NCBI RefSeq assembly: GCF_003702045.1 | Contig: NZ_RBTP01000040.1 | Location: forward strand, 50,840-114,839 | Length of the DNA stretch: 64,000 nucleotides | Direction of reading: 5' to 3' | From: Pseudomonas viridiflava | Lineage (GTDB): Bacteria; Pseudomonadota; Gammaproteobacteria; Pseudomonadales; Pseudomonadaceae | In this document: one piece after another, positions 37,666-46,748 of the stretch | Layout: each line of letters opens with the position of its first letter | How positions within the stretch are numbered: position 1 is the stretch's first letter | Program-made: the position numbers and the translations under genes | The notes under the pieces: generated by a model | Seen by the model: the letters and a program-made list of their open reading frames with translations, nothing else | The model's database searches: none | Told to the model about the DNA's origin: nothing

Positions 37666-39089
37666 TGGCCTGTTTCCTGTGCCTGATGTTCGCGTGCCAA
37701 CCGTACGCCGTCATTGCCCAGGTCCCAGAACAGTCCGGCCATGATCTGCAAGCTTTCTTTCACCACCGGGGCCAGCAAATGTTCATCAGGCGCATGCTGC
37801 GAGCACGCAGGGTAAGAATGCGGCACCCATATGGTCGGCAAGCCAAGCACTTCGGCGAACACATCATTGGGCAATGAACCGCCGAGATTGGGCAGTAGCG
37901 CAGGTTTCTTGCCGGTGGTTCTGCTCAAAGACTCCAGCGCCCAGTCGACCCAGGGGCTATCCGGTGACAGGCGCGTGGCGTGCATCACGTCCATGCGCGT
38001 CTGCTTCACCTCCACCTGAGTGAAACCGTGTGCGTCCAGATGCGCCCGTACCGCCGGAATGAATGTCGTGTAATCGCTGTCGACGACGAAGCGCATGTGG
38101 CACAGCGCATGGGCCTTGCCGGGAATTGCGTGGACCGGTGCATCCGGATTGCCGGTCTTGAAGGCCAGCACATCCAGCGTGTTCCAGCCGAAGACTTTTT
38201 CGCTCAATGAAAGCCCCGGCTCGCCCCAGTCCGAATCAATGACAGGATCACCCGGTCCGCTGCCCACTTCGATATCGGCCAGCGCCATGCGCACCGCGTC
38301 GGGAATCGAAGCGGGCATCAACCCGGCAACTTTTACCCGACCGTGTTCGTCGATCAGGCTGGCAATGGCGTTGGCAAGAATGATCCCGGGGTTGGCCAGC
38401 AGTCCGCCCCAATTGCCGGAGTGATGCGCGCCGTCGCGCAGGTGCACGCTCAGTTCGAAGTTGAAGACGCCTCGCGAACCGAGAAACAGCGTTGGGCGCG
38501 ATGCCGCCAGGCGCGGGCCGTCGGAGGCAATGAAAATATCGGCGGCCAAGTCCCCGGCGTGCTGCTGGCAAAACAGGCTCAACCCCGGTGAGCCATCTTC
38601 CTCGCCCATTTCCAGCAGCAGTTTGACGTTGAAACCCAGCTTGCCTTCCCGTGCCTTGAGGGTTTGCTCAAGTGCCGTCAGGTTGATCAGGTGCTGGCCC
38701 TTGTTGTCCGCCGTGCCGCGGCCATACCAGCGTTCCCCGCGCTCGACCACCTGCCACGGAGACAGGCCCGGCTGCCATTGCGCATCGTAGCCGCGCACCA
38801 CGTCGCCATGCCCATAGCTGAGCAGGGTCGGCAGGAATGGGGCTTCGATTCGCGTGGCAATCATCAGCGGGCCGCGTCCGGCCACCGGGTTGTCGTGAAT
38901 ACGGACTGTGAAACCCAGCCGCTCGACGTGCGGCGTGATGAACTCGTTGAGGTAACGGTACAGCTCGGACAGGCTTTCCGGTTCCTGGCTCTGGGTCGGA
39001 TACGCGACGCTTTCGCCGAGCAGGGCGAAGAACGCGCCGTTGTCGAACTGTTCGGTGACGTTGTCGATGGCGTGCGAACGGCTAGTCAT
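37662..39089 (-). CDS. M20-family dipeptidase-like metallopeptidase
   Basis: This 475-residue M20 peptidase of a different subfamily from its neighbour has SYGHGDVVRG with His94, GTADNKGQ with Asp128 and EMGEEDGSPG with the Glu163/Glu164 pair. It matches cytoplasmic dipeptidase or succinyl-diaminopimelate-type enzymes. It overlaps the ATPase gene before it and the M20 gene after it by ATGA, so it is translationally coupled to the importer. Its substrate is presumably what the importer brings in. Confidence 0.87.
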   Translation of the reverse strand: MTSRSHAIDNVTEQFDNGAFFALLGESVAYPTQSQEPESLSELYRYLNEFITPHVERLGFTVRIHDNPVAGRGPLMIATRIEAPFLPTLLSYGHGDVVRGYDAQWQPGLSPWQVVERGERWYGRGTADNKGQHLINLTALEQTLKAREGKLGFNVKLLLEMGEEDGSPGLSLFCQQHAGDLAADIFIASDGPRLAASRPTLFLGSRGVFNFELSVHLRDGAHHSGNWGGLLANPGIILANAIASLIDEHGRVKVAGLMPASIPDAVRMALADIEVGSGPGDPVIDSDWGEPGLSLSEKVFGWNTLDVLAFKTGNPDAPVHAIPGKAHALCHMRFVVDSDYTTFIPAVRAHLDAHGFTQVEVKQTRMDVMHATRLSPDSPWVDWALESLSRTTGKKPALLPNLGGSLPNDVFAEVLGLPTIWVPHSYPACSQHAPDEHLLAPVVKESLQIMAGLFWDLGNDGVRLAREHQAQETGQ

Positions 39090-40096
39090 GAGGGCATCAG
39101 CTCCAGGGGTTTCGGGGTGTCACGCAAATGGCAACGCACGGTTCCGCCTTCCAGGGCGTCAGCGGCGGGGTATTGGTTCTTGCAGACCGTCATGCAACGG
39201 GGGCAGCGCGGGTGAAACGCACAGCCTGACGGCGGTGACATGGGATTGGGAAACGCGCCCTGCAGGCCCAGTTCGGGGATGCCCAGATGCGGATCGGGTG
39301 TGAGCACCGAGTCCAGCAGCGCCTGGGTGTAAGGGTGACCAGGCCGCGCAAACAACGATTCGCGGCTGCGTTCTTCTACGATTTTGCCCAGGTACATCAC
39401 GGCCACTCGGTCGGCCAGGTGTTCAATCACGGCCAGGTTATGGCTGATCAGCAGATAGGTCAGGCCGAACTCCTGCTTGAGGTCCTGCAACAGATTGAGG
39501 ATCTGCGCCTGAACCGACACGTCCAGCGCCGACGTAGGCTCGTCGCAAATCAGCACGTCGGGACGCATCACCAGCGCCCGTGCAATCGCGACACGCTGGC
39601 GCTGGCCGCCTGACAACTGGCTGGGGTAACTGTCGATCACCCGCTTGGGCAGGCCGACCACATCCATCATGTCTTCGGTGCGCTTTCGACGTTCGGCGGT
39701 GCTGCCGATGTCGTGCACGATCAGCGGCAGGGTGACGATTTCGCGCAGGGTCTTGCGCGGGTTGAGCGAAGAGTAGGGGTCTTGGAAGATCGGCTGGATA
39801 CGCCGCGCCATTTCCTTGCGGTCCGTGCCCGCCAGATGCTTGCCATTGACCAGTACATCGCCGCTGCTGGGCACCAGCAAGCCCAACAGCATCTTGGCCA
39901 GGGTGCTTTTACCGCAGCCGGACTCGCCGACCAGCCCTAAGGTTTCGCCGCGCATCAGACGCAGTGACACGCCATCGACGGCCTTGAGCGTGGCAGTCGG
40001 TTTGAAGAAGCCCCGGCTGATGGTGAACTCGCGGCGGATGTCACACAGCTCTAGAGCGATGTCTTTTTTTACGCTGGTTTTCAATGCCTGACTCAT
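39086..40096 (-). CDS. Dipeptide/oligopeptide ABC transporter ATPase (DppF type)
   Basis: This 336-residue ATPase has Walker [10 protein letters not shown], the DppF-typical [18 protein letters not shown], the signature [15 protein letters not shown] and Walker [15 protein letters not shown]-terminal cysteine-rich motif ([11 protein letters not shown] near 290) is characteristic of peptide importer ATPases. The ATG at 40096 is chosen because it overlaps the partner's stop as ATGA; the frame is open far upstream but that runs through the partner gene. Confidence 0.93.
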   Translation of the reverse strand: MSQALKTSVKKDIALELCDIRREFTISRGFFKPTATLKAVDGVSLRLMRGETLGLVGESGCGKSTLAKMLLGLLVPSSGDVLVNGKHLAGTDRKEMARRIQPIFQDPYSSLNPRKTLREIVTLPLIVHDIGSTAERRKRTEDMMDVVGLPKRVIDSYPSQLSGGQRQRVAIARALVMRPDVLICDEPTSALDVSVQAQILNLLQDLKQEFGLTYLLISHNLAVIEHLADRVAVMYLGKIVEERSRESLFARPGHPYTQALLDSVLTPDPHLGIPELGLQGAFPNPMSPPSGCAFHPRCPRCMTVCKNQYPAADALEGGTVRCHLRDTPKPLELMPS

Positions 40097-41094
40097 GATC
40101 GTGCGCCCTCGCGATGAAACACCGGCTCTGCGCCCGATACCGCAAACAGGCAGCGGGTCATATGGTCGTGACCATTGATGGCCGGGACGTCGTCGGCGCA
40201 GGCTGGAATCGCTTGCGAGCAGCGGTTGCGAAACGCACAACCGTGCTGTTCGCCAACCAGGCTGGGCACCAGACCCGGAATCGAGCCCAGCGGTTGACCC
40301 GGCCGGGTGCGGCCCGGAATCGGAATGCTCGCCAGCAGGCCACGCGTGTAAGGGTGCTGCGGGTTTTCGAACAGCTCGACGGCGGGAGCGGTTTCGACGA
40401 TCTGCCCGGCGTACATCACCGCTACCCGGTCGGCGATGCGCGCCACCAGTCCCAGGTCGTGGGTGATGAAGATCACCGCCAGCCCGAGTTCCTTTTGGAT
40501 ATCGCGGATCAACCGCAGGATCTGCGCCTGAATGGTCACGTCCAGCGCCGTGGTAGGTTCGTCGGCGATGATCACGTCCGGCTCGCACATCATCGCCATC
40601 GCGATCATCACCCGCTGACGCAGGCCGCCCGACAGCTGATGCGGGTACTGGCGCAACCGCTCGCCAGCGTTGCTGATACCGACTTTTTCCAGCATCTGCG
40701 CCGCCCGCAGCAGGGCGTCCTTGCGCGACACCTTGCGATGCCGGGTCAACACTTCGCTGAGCTGATCGCCAATGCTGTAGGCCGGGTTGAGCGAAGTCAT
40801 GGGCTCCTGAAAAATCATCGCCAGCCGGTTGCCGCGCAGGTCGCACATCTGGCGTTCGCTCTGGCCCAGCATGTCGATGCCGTCCAGGCTCAATCGGGTT
40901 GCAGTGCGCCGGGCCTTGCGTGGCAGCAGGTCCATGAGCGCCAGCGAGGTCAGCGACTTGCCGCAGCCCGACTCGCCAACGATGCACAGCATTTCGCCGC
41001 GTTCGACCTGAAAGTCCAGACCGCGTACCGCGTGCAGCGTGTCGTGCCCCAAGGGGATATCGACACGCAGGTTTTCAACATGCAACAGCGCCAT
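40093..41094 (-). CDS. Dipeptide/oligopeptide ABC transporter ATPase (DppD type)
   Basis: This 333-residue ATPase has Walker [33 protein letters not shown], the signature LSGGLRQRVMIAMAM and Walker B VIIADEPTTALD. The C-terminal EQHGCAFRNRCSQA-type cysteine motif is present. It forms the ATPase heterodimer with the DppF-type protein. Four bases overlap that gene. Confidence 0.93.
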   Translation of the reverse strand: MALLHVENLRVDIPLGHDTLHAVRGLDFQVERGEMLCIVGESGCGKSLTSLALMDLLPRKARRTATRLSLDGIDMLGQSERQMCDLRGNRLAMIFQEPMTSLNPAYSIGDQLSEVLTRHRKVSRKDALLRAAQMLEKVGISNAGERLRQYPHQLSGGLRQRVMIAMAMMCEPDVIIADEPTTALDVTIQAQILRLIRDIQKELGLAVIFITHDLGLVARIADRVAVMYAGQIVETAPAVELFENPQHPYTRGLLASIPIPGRTRPGQPLGSIPGLVPSLVGEQHGCAFRNRCSQAIPACADDVPAINGHDHMTRCLFAVSGAEPVFHREGARS

Positions 41095-41110
41095 GTCCGA
41101 ATCTCCTCTG

Positions 41111-42019
41111 TCAGTTGCGCCCGTCGGGCAGGATCAGATCACGCAGGCCGTCGCCGACCAGATTGATGCCCAGTACCAACACCATCAACGCGACACCGGG
41201 AATGGCGATGACCCAGGGGGAAAAGAACATGTACGGCTTGCCTTCGGCGATCATCAGGCCCCAGGACGGAATCGGCGGCTGCACACCTACACCGAGGAAC
41301 GACAGCGCCGACTCCAGCAGAATGGCGTGGGCCATTTCCAGCGTGGCGACCACGATCAGCGCGCCGATGAGATTGGGCAGGATTTCACTGGCCAGAATGC
41401 GCAGGGTCGAACACCCCAGTGCCTGCGCCGAGGCCACGTATTCGGCGTCGCGAATCTGCTGCACGGCGGCACGCACCACCACGGCGAAGCGGTCCCACAG
41501 CAGGCAGCCGAGCAGAATGATCACCACTTTCAGCGAACCGCCGATCAGCGAGGCCGAGGCCAGGGCGATCATCACCACTGGCATCGCCAGGCGCGTGGTG
41601 ATCAGGTAGCTGATAACGGCATCCACCTTGCCGCCGAAGTAACCGGCGAGCAGGCCCATGATGGTGCCGATGACGCCGGAAATCAGCGCTGCCGAGAAAC
41701 CGATGAACAGCGAAATACGTGCGCCATACAGCAGTCGCGACAGGTAATCGCGCCCCAGCTTGTCGGTGCCGAGCACGTAGTCCCATGTGCCGTGGGCCAT
41801 CCACACCGGCGGCTTCATGCGCAGCATCACGTCTTGGGTGTAAGGGTCGTAAGGCGCGAGCCACGGTGCGAACAGCGCGCCCAGCACGATGATCAGCAAC
41901 AGCACGGCACCGATGGCAAAGCCACGATGGCCAAAGCTCTGGCGCAGCGTGCGCAACATGCTTCTTGCTGGCGGCTGGTAGTCGCTGATTACCAGCGACG
42001 AAGAGGGGGTTGTGCTCAT
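41111..42019 (-). CDS. Dipeptide/oligopeptide ABC transporter permease (DppC type)
   Basis: This 302-residue inner-membrane permease has the N-terminal RQSFGHRGFAIGAVLLLIIVLGALFAPWLAPYDP that marks DppC/OppC, followed by LGTDKLGRDYLSRLLYGARISL. The coupling loop is AEYVASAQALGCSTLRILASEILPN near 190-215. It pairs with the DppB-type permease 9 bp upstream. Confidence 0.93.
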   Translation of the reverse strand: MSTTPSSSLVISDYQPPARSMLRTLRQSFGHRGFAIGAVLLLIIVLGALFAPWLAPYDPYTQDVMLRMKPPVWMAHGTWDYVLGTDKLGRDYLSRLLYGARISLFIGFSAALISGVIGTIMGLLAGYFGGKVDAVISYLITTRLAMPVVMIALASASLIGGSLKVVIILLGCLLWDRFAVVVRAAVQQIRDAEYVASAQALGCSTLRILASEILPNLIGALIVVATLEMAHAILLESALSFLGVGVQPPIPSWGLMIAEGKPYMFFSPWVIAIPGVALMVLVLGINLVGDGLRDLILPDGRN

Positions 42020-42028
42020 GGAGACCTC

Positions 42029-42946
42029 CTATTTCACACGGATGCGCGGGTCGAGCAGTGCATTGAGCACATCGGCCAGCAGCGTGAGAACGATGTAGAT
42101 CACGGCGATCAGCAGCACGACCGCCTGCACCACCGGGAAGTCGTCACGCGCAATGGCGTCCCAGGCCAGTTGGCCGATGCCTTGTAGCGAGAACACGGTT
42201 TCGATGACCACCGAGCCGCCGAGCATGAAACCGAATTCCACGGCAGCCAGCGCCACCACCGGAATCAACGCATTGCGCAGGGCATGCTTGAACAGCACCG
42301 TGCCGGGGCGCAGACCCTTGGCGCGGGCGGTGCGAATGTAATCGGAGTTGAGCACGTCGAGCATGCCCGCCCGGGTCAGGCGCATGATGGCGGGCGTGGC
42401 GTAATAACCCAGCGCCAGGGCTGGCATCACGAAGTGCGCCCAGGTCGAATTGCCCGACACCGGCAGCCACTTGAGCGTCACCGAGAACACCACGATCAGC
42501 ATCAGCGCGAACCAGAAACTCGGCATCGCTTGTCCCAGCACGGCAATGCTCAGCGCCAGTCGGTCGATCCAGGTGTCGCGCTTGACTGCAGCCAGCACGC
42601 CCAGCGGAATGGCGATCAACAGCGCGATGCTCAAGGCCATCGCCCCCAGCCCGAGGGTGATCGACAGGCGCGAGGCGATCAGGTTGTAGACCGATTCCTG
42701 AAAGAAGAACGAGTCGCCCAGATCAAGGCGCAACACATCGCTCAGCCACTCGAAGTATTGGGTGATCAACGGCTTGTTGAGGCCGTATTGCACGCGGATC
42801 TGTTCGATCTGCTCGCTGGTCGCTTCCGGGCCGCCAATGGCCGTGGCCAGGTCGCCGGACAGGTGCAGCAGGGAAAAACTGATGATCGATACCGTAATCG
42901 CGACGCACAGGGCAATGCCCAGGCGGCGTAATAGAAATCCAGACAT
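42029..42946 (-). CDS. Dipeptide/oligopeptide ABC transporter permease (DppB type)
   Basis: This 305-residue inner-membrane permease starts MSGFLLRRLGIALCVAITVS, and the family motif LTRAGMLDVLNSDYIRTARAKGL is the coupling loop (about 200-225). The ATG at 42946 is preferred because AGGG precedes it and the family starts here; an upstream ATG at 42967 adds seven residues. A stem-loop separates it from the binding-protein gene. Confidence 0.92.
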   Translation of the reverse strand: MSGFLLRRLGIALCVAITVSIISFSLLHLSGDLATAIGGPEATSEQIEQIRVQYGLNKPLITQYFEWLSDVLRLDLGDSFFFQESVYNLIASRLSITLGLGAMALSIALLIAIPLGVLAAVKRDTWIDRLALSIAVLGQAMPSFWFALMLIVVFSVTLKWLPVSGNSTWAHFVMPALALGYYATPAIMRLTRAGMLDVLNSDYIRTARAKGLRPGTVLFKHALRNALIPVVALAAVEFGFMLGGSVVIETVFSLQGIGQLAWDAIARDDFPVVQAVVLLIAVIYIVLTLLADVLNALLDPRIRVK

Positions 42947-42977
42947 GGCACGTGACCCTGTATCCATGAGATGACAA

Positions 42978-43005
42978 GGTGAGCCGCGCTGCGGGCGGCG
43001 TCACC
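42978..43005 (-). terminator. Stem-loop between binding-protein and permease genes
   Basis: GGTGAGCCG (42978-42986) pairs with CGGCGTCACC (42996-43005) with one bulge and a small loop. It lies directly after the stop of the substrate-binding-protein gene, on the strand of the operon. No T-run is present. Confidence 0.5.
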
Positions 43006-43022
43006 CATTGGTGTTACAGGGA

Positions 43023-44543
43023 CTACTTCCAGCTCGACAGCGCGAAACGCGGCAGCTCGTCCGGGTAGGGCTTGAAGTTCAGTTCCGAGACGTAGGCGTA
43101 GTTCATCGAGTAGTTGAACAGCGGCGCCCAGTAGGCCTGCTCGCTGATGCGCTGCAACGCCTTGCGGTAGTTATCCTTGCGCACCTGCGGGTCCAGCGCG
43201 TTGTCGGCGGTCTGCAGCCAGCCCTGGACTTGCGGGTCCTTGATGTTGTCGTCGGGATTACCCTTGAACCAGGTGCCTGCCGAGGCTGACGTGTCGAGTA
43301 TCGAGAACGAGCCCCAGGCCTGGAACGACATGGGCACCTTACCGCCGCGCTGCTGATCGCGCAGGGCGGCGTATTTCAGGTAACGCAGCTTGGCGTTGAT
43401 GCCCACGGCACGCAGGTTGCCAATGATTGCCTCAACATAATCGCGGTCGCGGTAGGCGAAAATCTCGGTGTCAAACCCGTTCGGGTATCCCGCTTCGGCC
43501 AACAGTGCCTTGGCCTTGGCCGGGTCATAGTTGTAGTCCGTGGCCGCCGTGGTGTCGCAACCGAACTGGCCCGGATAGCAGGCCACTTGCAGGGGTTTGC
43601 TCTCACCACCCACCAGTTGTGAGGCCAGGCCTTCGCGGTTGATGGCGTGGTTGATCGCCCGCCGTACCTTCAAGTGCTTCATGGGCGAATCGGCCGTTGA
43701 GGTGCCGCGTGCGTCGAGGATCAGGAAACCGATGCGCATGGTCGCGCCGCTGGTGACCACCAGATTGGGCACGGCCTTGAGGTTTTCGGCCTGATCCGGT
43801 GCGACACGCCAGGTCCAGTCGATGCCACCGGTCATCAGCTCGGCGAGGCGGGTTTCGGCATCGGCGATCACGCGAAAGTTAATGTGGCTTATCTTCGGCT
43901 GACCTTGCGGGCTGTCTTTGAAGTAGTCCGGGTTCTTGTCCATCTTCACGCCTTCGCCAGTCGCGATGGCCGTGACCTTATACGGCCCGGTGCCGATGGG
44001 TTTGCGGCTGAAGCCTGCGAGGCCGACCTGCTCGAAATACTTTTTCGGAAACATCGGCACCGCGTTGGACAAATATTCCAGTGCGGGCGGGAAAGGCTTC
44101 TTCAGGTGCAGGCGAACGCTGTAGTCACCGAGTTTTTCGGCGCTCTTGATCCAGTCCACGTTCTGCACCGTGACCACCTTGGAGTCGGGAGCCACCACGT
44201 AGTTAAGGGTGAACACCACGTCGTCGGCAGTGAACGGGTCGCCGTTGTGAAACGTCACGCCTTCGCGCAGCTGGAAATCGAGGGTGGTGTCGTCGACCTG
44301 TTTCCAACGAGTCGCCAGCATCGGTTCGTACTGACCGTTGTCCGGGTTGCGATAGACCAGGTTGTCCCAGATCAGGCGACCGAGGATCACGCCTTCGCGC
44401 AGATCGTTGTGGTAGGGACTGATGTTTTCCGGCTCGCTGTCGGAGGCGTAAACCAGTGTGTCGTCGGCCTTGCCTGCGAAGGCAGAAAAGCTGCTGAACA
44501 GGCCCAACAGCGCGATGCTGCGAGCGAAACCCTTGATGCCCAT
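43023..44543 (-). CDS. Dipeptide-type ABC transporter substrate-binding protein
   Basis: This 506-residue periplasmic solute-binding protein of family 5 (DppA/OppA type) has a signal peptide cleaved near AFA-GKADD (residue 23). The early segment WKQVDDTTLDFQLREGVTFHNGDPFTADDV and later NHAINREGLASQLVGGE are typical. The ligand could be a peptide, glutathione-like molecule or other amide. It is the first gene of a seven-gene operon followed by two permeases, two ATPases and two M20 peptidases. Confidence 0.93.
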   Translation of the reverse strand: MGIKGFARSIALLGLFSSFSAFAGKADDTLVYASDSEPENISPYHNDLREGVILGRLIWDNLVYRNPDNGQYEPMLATRWKQVDDTTLDFQLREGVTFHNGDPFTADDVVFTLNYVVAPDSKVVTVQNVDWIKSAEKLGDYSVRLHLKKPFPPALEYLSNAVPMFPKKYFEQVGLAGFSRKPIGTGPYKVTAIATGEGVKMDKNPDYFKDSPQGQPKISHINFRVIADAETRLAELMTGGIDWTWRVAPDQAENLKAVPNLVVTSGATMRIGFLILDARGTSTADSPMKHLKVRRAINHAINREGLASQLVGGESKPLQVACYPGQFGCDTTAATDYNYDPAKAKALLAEAGYPNGFDTEIFAYRDRDYVEAIIGNLRAVGINAKLRYLKYAALRDQQRGGKVPMSFQAWGSFSILDTSASAGTWFKGNPDDNIKDPQVQGWLQTADNALDPQVRKDNYRKALQRISEQAYWAPLFNYSMNYAYVSELNFKPYPDELPRFALSSWK

Positions 44544-44714
44544 GCCGTCGTCTCCCTAAGGCAAAGTGATTGGATCAAAGGGCAGTGGGTCGCAAATGCG
44601 AGAAGAGGGGTATGTCTTGAGCGGCGATGATTTTCTTTTGGTCTAGCCGACGGCCTCGACACGACTCTAGGCAAAGCGTATCAATGCCACAAGTACAATA
44701 TTTCGAACCTTTCA

Positions 44715-44729
44715 TTGCCAAAAAGGCAA
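44715..44729. promoter_or_regulatory. Candidate LysR operator
   Basis: TTGCC-AAAAA-GGCAA is a perfect 15-bp dyad that contains a T-N11-A core, the LysR-box form. It lies 13 bp before the LysR ATG and about 170 bp from the divergent operon start, consistent with autorepression. Confidence 0.5.
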
Positions 44730-44742
44730 CCCAGGAGGCGTG

Positions 44743-45651
44743 ATGCAGCTTTATGGCGTTCAATCCACGGCCCTGCGCTATTTCCTGGAGGTGGCGCGGT
44801 GCGGCTCGATCAGTGAGGCGTCGACCCGGCTCAATGTCGCCTCTTCGGCGGTCAGCCGCCAAATCAGCAAGCTGGAGCGCGAACTGGACGCGGTGCTGTT
44901 CGAGCGTCAGGCACGCGGCATGGTGCTCAGCGAAGCGGGTACGCGTCTGGCAGCCTATGCGCGCAAATCGCAACTGGAAGCCGAGCAGGTGGTGTTGGAA
45001 ATCACTGAGTTGCAGGGGCTGCAGCGCGGTCATGTGCGGCTTGCGTGCTCCGAAGGTTTTGCCCTGGATTTCCTGCCGCAATGCATCGCCCGTTTCCGGC
45101 GGGTCTATCAAGGCATCCACTTTTCGATGGAAGTCTGTGCGCCCGCGCAGGCCACCGAGCGGGTGCGCTCCGGCGACGCGGATCTGTGCCTGACGTTCAG
45201 TCTCACGCCGCAGAATGAAATCAAGGTGGAGCACGTGCACAGCGGCGCGATCTGCGCGGTGGTCAGCCCCAGCCATCCGCTGGCGGCACGCACGGAGGTG
45301 GCGCTTGCCGAGCTGCAACCTTACGCCATTGCCCTGACCAACACCGATACTACGCTGCGGCAACTTTTCGACATCTGTTGCGGTGTTCAGGGCCTGATGT
45401 TCGACCCGGTGCTGACCAGCAACTACATCGGCGCGCTGCTGCGCTTTGTGCGAGAGGAGGGCGGTATCAGCCTGTCCAGCGAAATGACCCTGGATAAACG
45501 CGTGCAGGAAAAACAACTGGTGTCCCTGCCGATCAGCGATGAAGGCATGAAGGCGCGGCGCATCGAACTGCAAAGCATGGCAGGGCGCAACCTGCCAGCG
45601 GCCGTGTCGGCATTCCGGGATTTTCTGATCGAGGAACTGGTGAAGACCTGA
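44743..45651 (+). CDS. LysR-family regulator of the peptide-uptake module
   Basis: This 302-residue LysR regulator has its helix-turn-helix at about 20-60 (SISEASTRLNVASSAVSRQISKLERELDAVLFER). It diverges from the binding-protein gene by 199 bp, so the importer operon is the likely target. AGGAGG lies only 4 nt before the ATG at 44743, closer than usual; a GTG 3 bp upstream is less likely. The effector is unknown. Confidence 0.9.
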   Translation: MQLYGVQSTALRYFLEVARCGSISEASTRLNVASSAVSRQISKLERELDAVLFERQARGMVLSEAGTRLAAYARKSQLEAEQVVLEITELQGLQRGHVRLACSEGFALDFLPQCIARFRRVYQGIHFSMEVCAPAQATERVRSGDADLCLTFSLTPQNEIKVEHVHSGAICAVVSPSHPLAARTEVALAELQPYAIALTNTDTTLRQLFDICCGVQGLMFDPVLTSNYIGALLRFVREEGGISLSSEMTLDKRVQEKQLVSLPISDEGMKARRIELQSMAGRNLPAAVSAFRDFLIEELVKT

Positions 45652-45733
45652 AACCTGTCTGCGGATGTCCCGCCGGGTGCATCCGTTTGGGTTAATACGG
45701 GCAAGGTGTTCGGTTGATGCTGTCGGTGTTGAT

Positions 45734-45751
45734 GATGTTATAGTGTAACGA
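45734..45751 (+). promoter_or_regulatory. Candidate Zur box upstream of folE2
   Basis: GATGTTATAGTGTAACGA contains the dyad GTTA-TAGTG-TAAC and fits the gammaproteobacterial Zur operator form. It lies 81 bp before the folE2 ATG. The same motif, 15 of 18 positions identical, lies upstream of the TonB receptor gene at 51765-51782. FolE2 genes are commonly Zur-repressed. Confidence 0.75.
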
Positions 45752-45831
45752 ATTTGCAGGGGCGGATATTTGCCCCATGACATCATGCGTCGCCTTCCAA
45801 GCGAGGCCAGCCACTGAGACGACCGACTCCC

Positions 45832-46737
45832 ATGAACAGCTCTCTCCCCGATGTTGCCCTGACGGAAGCGTCCTCGGCCCTGATCGCCCTCGACTGGGTC
45901 GGCATGCAGGCCATCGAAGTGCCGATACGCTTGAGCGAAGAGGGTGTCAGCCATTCGGTGCATGCCTTCGTGGACCTGCACGTTGACTTGGCCGATCCGA
46001 GTGTCAAAGGCATTCACATGTCACGGCTGTATCGCCTGCTCGACCGGTTTGCCGAAGAGCGATTGCTCAACGTCGCGGCCTTGTCGGACCTGCTTGAGGC
46101 GATGGTTGAAAGCCACGCCAGTTGCCGCTCGACCCGCGCCCGCATCAAGCTGAACTTTAACCTGCTGTGTCGGCGCCCCGCGCTGGTCACCGAAGGGCTC
46201 AGCGGCTGGAAATCCTACCCGATCACGATTGATGCCCTCTGGGAAGCGGGGCGCCTGCGCCTGGACCTGTCGGTGGGCATCACCTATTCGTCGACCTGCC
46301 CCTGTTCGGCAGCGCTGTCGCGGCAATTGCTGGAAAGCGCGTTCATCGCTCATTTCGACCGCCAGACGTTCGTCGACACCATGCAGGTCGCGAACTGGCT
46401 GCGCGACAACGGTTCGCTTGCCACGCCGCACAGCCAGCGCAGCCTGGCGACGGTTCAAGTGCGGGTGCCGGAGCACGCCACCGAACTTGGCTTGATGGCA
46501 TTGATCGACACCACCGAGCGTGCGTTGGGCACGCCTGTTCAGACGGCCGTCAAGCGCGCCGACGAGCAGGCGTTCGCCCGGCTCAACGGCCAGAACCTGA
46601 TGTATGTCGAAGATGCGGCCCGCAAGATCCAGCAGGCACTGGAGGGCCTGTACGCCGCGTCCAGCGTCAGCGTGCGCCACTTCGAAAGCCTTCACCCACA
46701 CGATGCCGCTGCACAAACGTCCAACTACCTGACCTGA
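45832..46737 (+). CDS. folE2: GTP cyclohydrolase FolE2 (type IB)
   Basis: This 301-residue zinc-independent GTP cyclohydrolase makes dihydroneopterin triphosphate for folate and related pathways when zinc limits the zinc enzyme FolE. Family motifs are SRLYRLLDRFAEE near 64-77, SVGITYSSTCPCSAALSRQLLE near 147-168 with Cys156/Cys158 in the catalytic CPC motif, and ARLNGQNLMYVEDAARKIQ near 250-270. A Zur box upstream supports zinc-starvation expression. Confidence 0.95.
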   Translation: MNSSLPDVALTEASSALIALDWVGMQAIEVPIRLSEEGVSHSVHAFVDLHVDLADPSVKGIHMSRLYRLLDRFAEERLLNVAALSDLLEAMVESHASCRSTRARIKLNFNLLCRRPALVTEGLSGWKSYPITIDALWEAGRLRLDLSVGITYSSTCPCSAALSRQLLESAFIAHFDRQTFVDTMQVANWLRDNGSLATPHSQRSLATVQVRVPEHATELGLMALIDTTERALGTPVQTAVKRADEQAFARLNGQNLMYVEDAARKIQQALEGLYAASSVSVRHFESLHPHDAAAQTSNYLT

Positions 46738-46748
46738 GGTTTGCCACC

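Noticed and set aside
40097..40987. Upstream extension of the DppF-type ATPase frame
   Set aside because: The extension reads out of frame through the DppD-type gene and shows no ATPase similarity; the ATGA overlap start is far better supported.
44575..46017. 480-codon antisense frame opposite the LysR and folE2 genes
   Set aside because: Same antisense artefact; it also runs through the folE2 promoter and Zur box.
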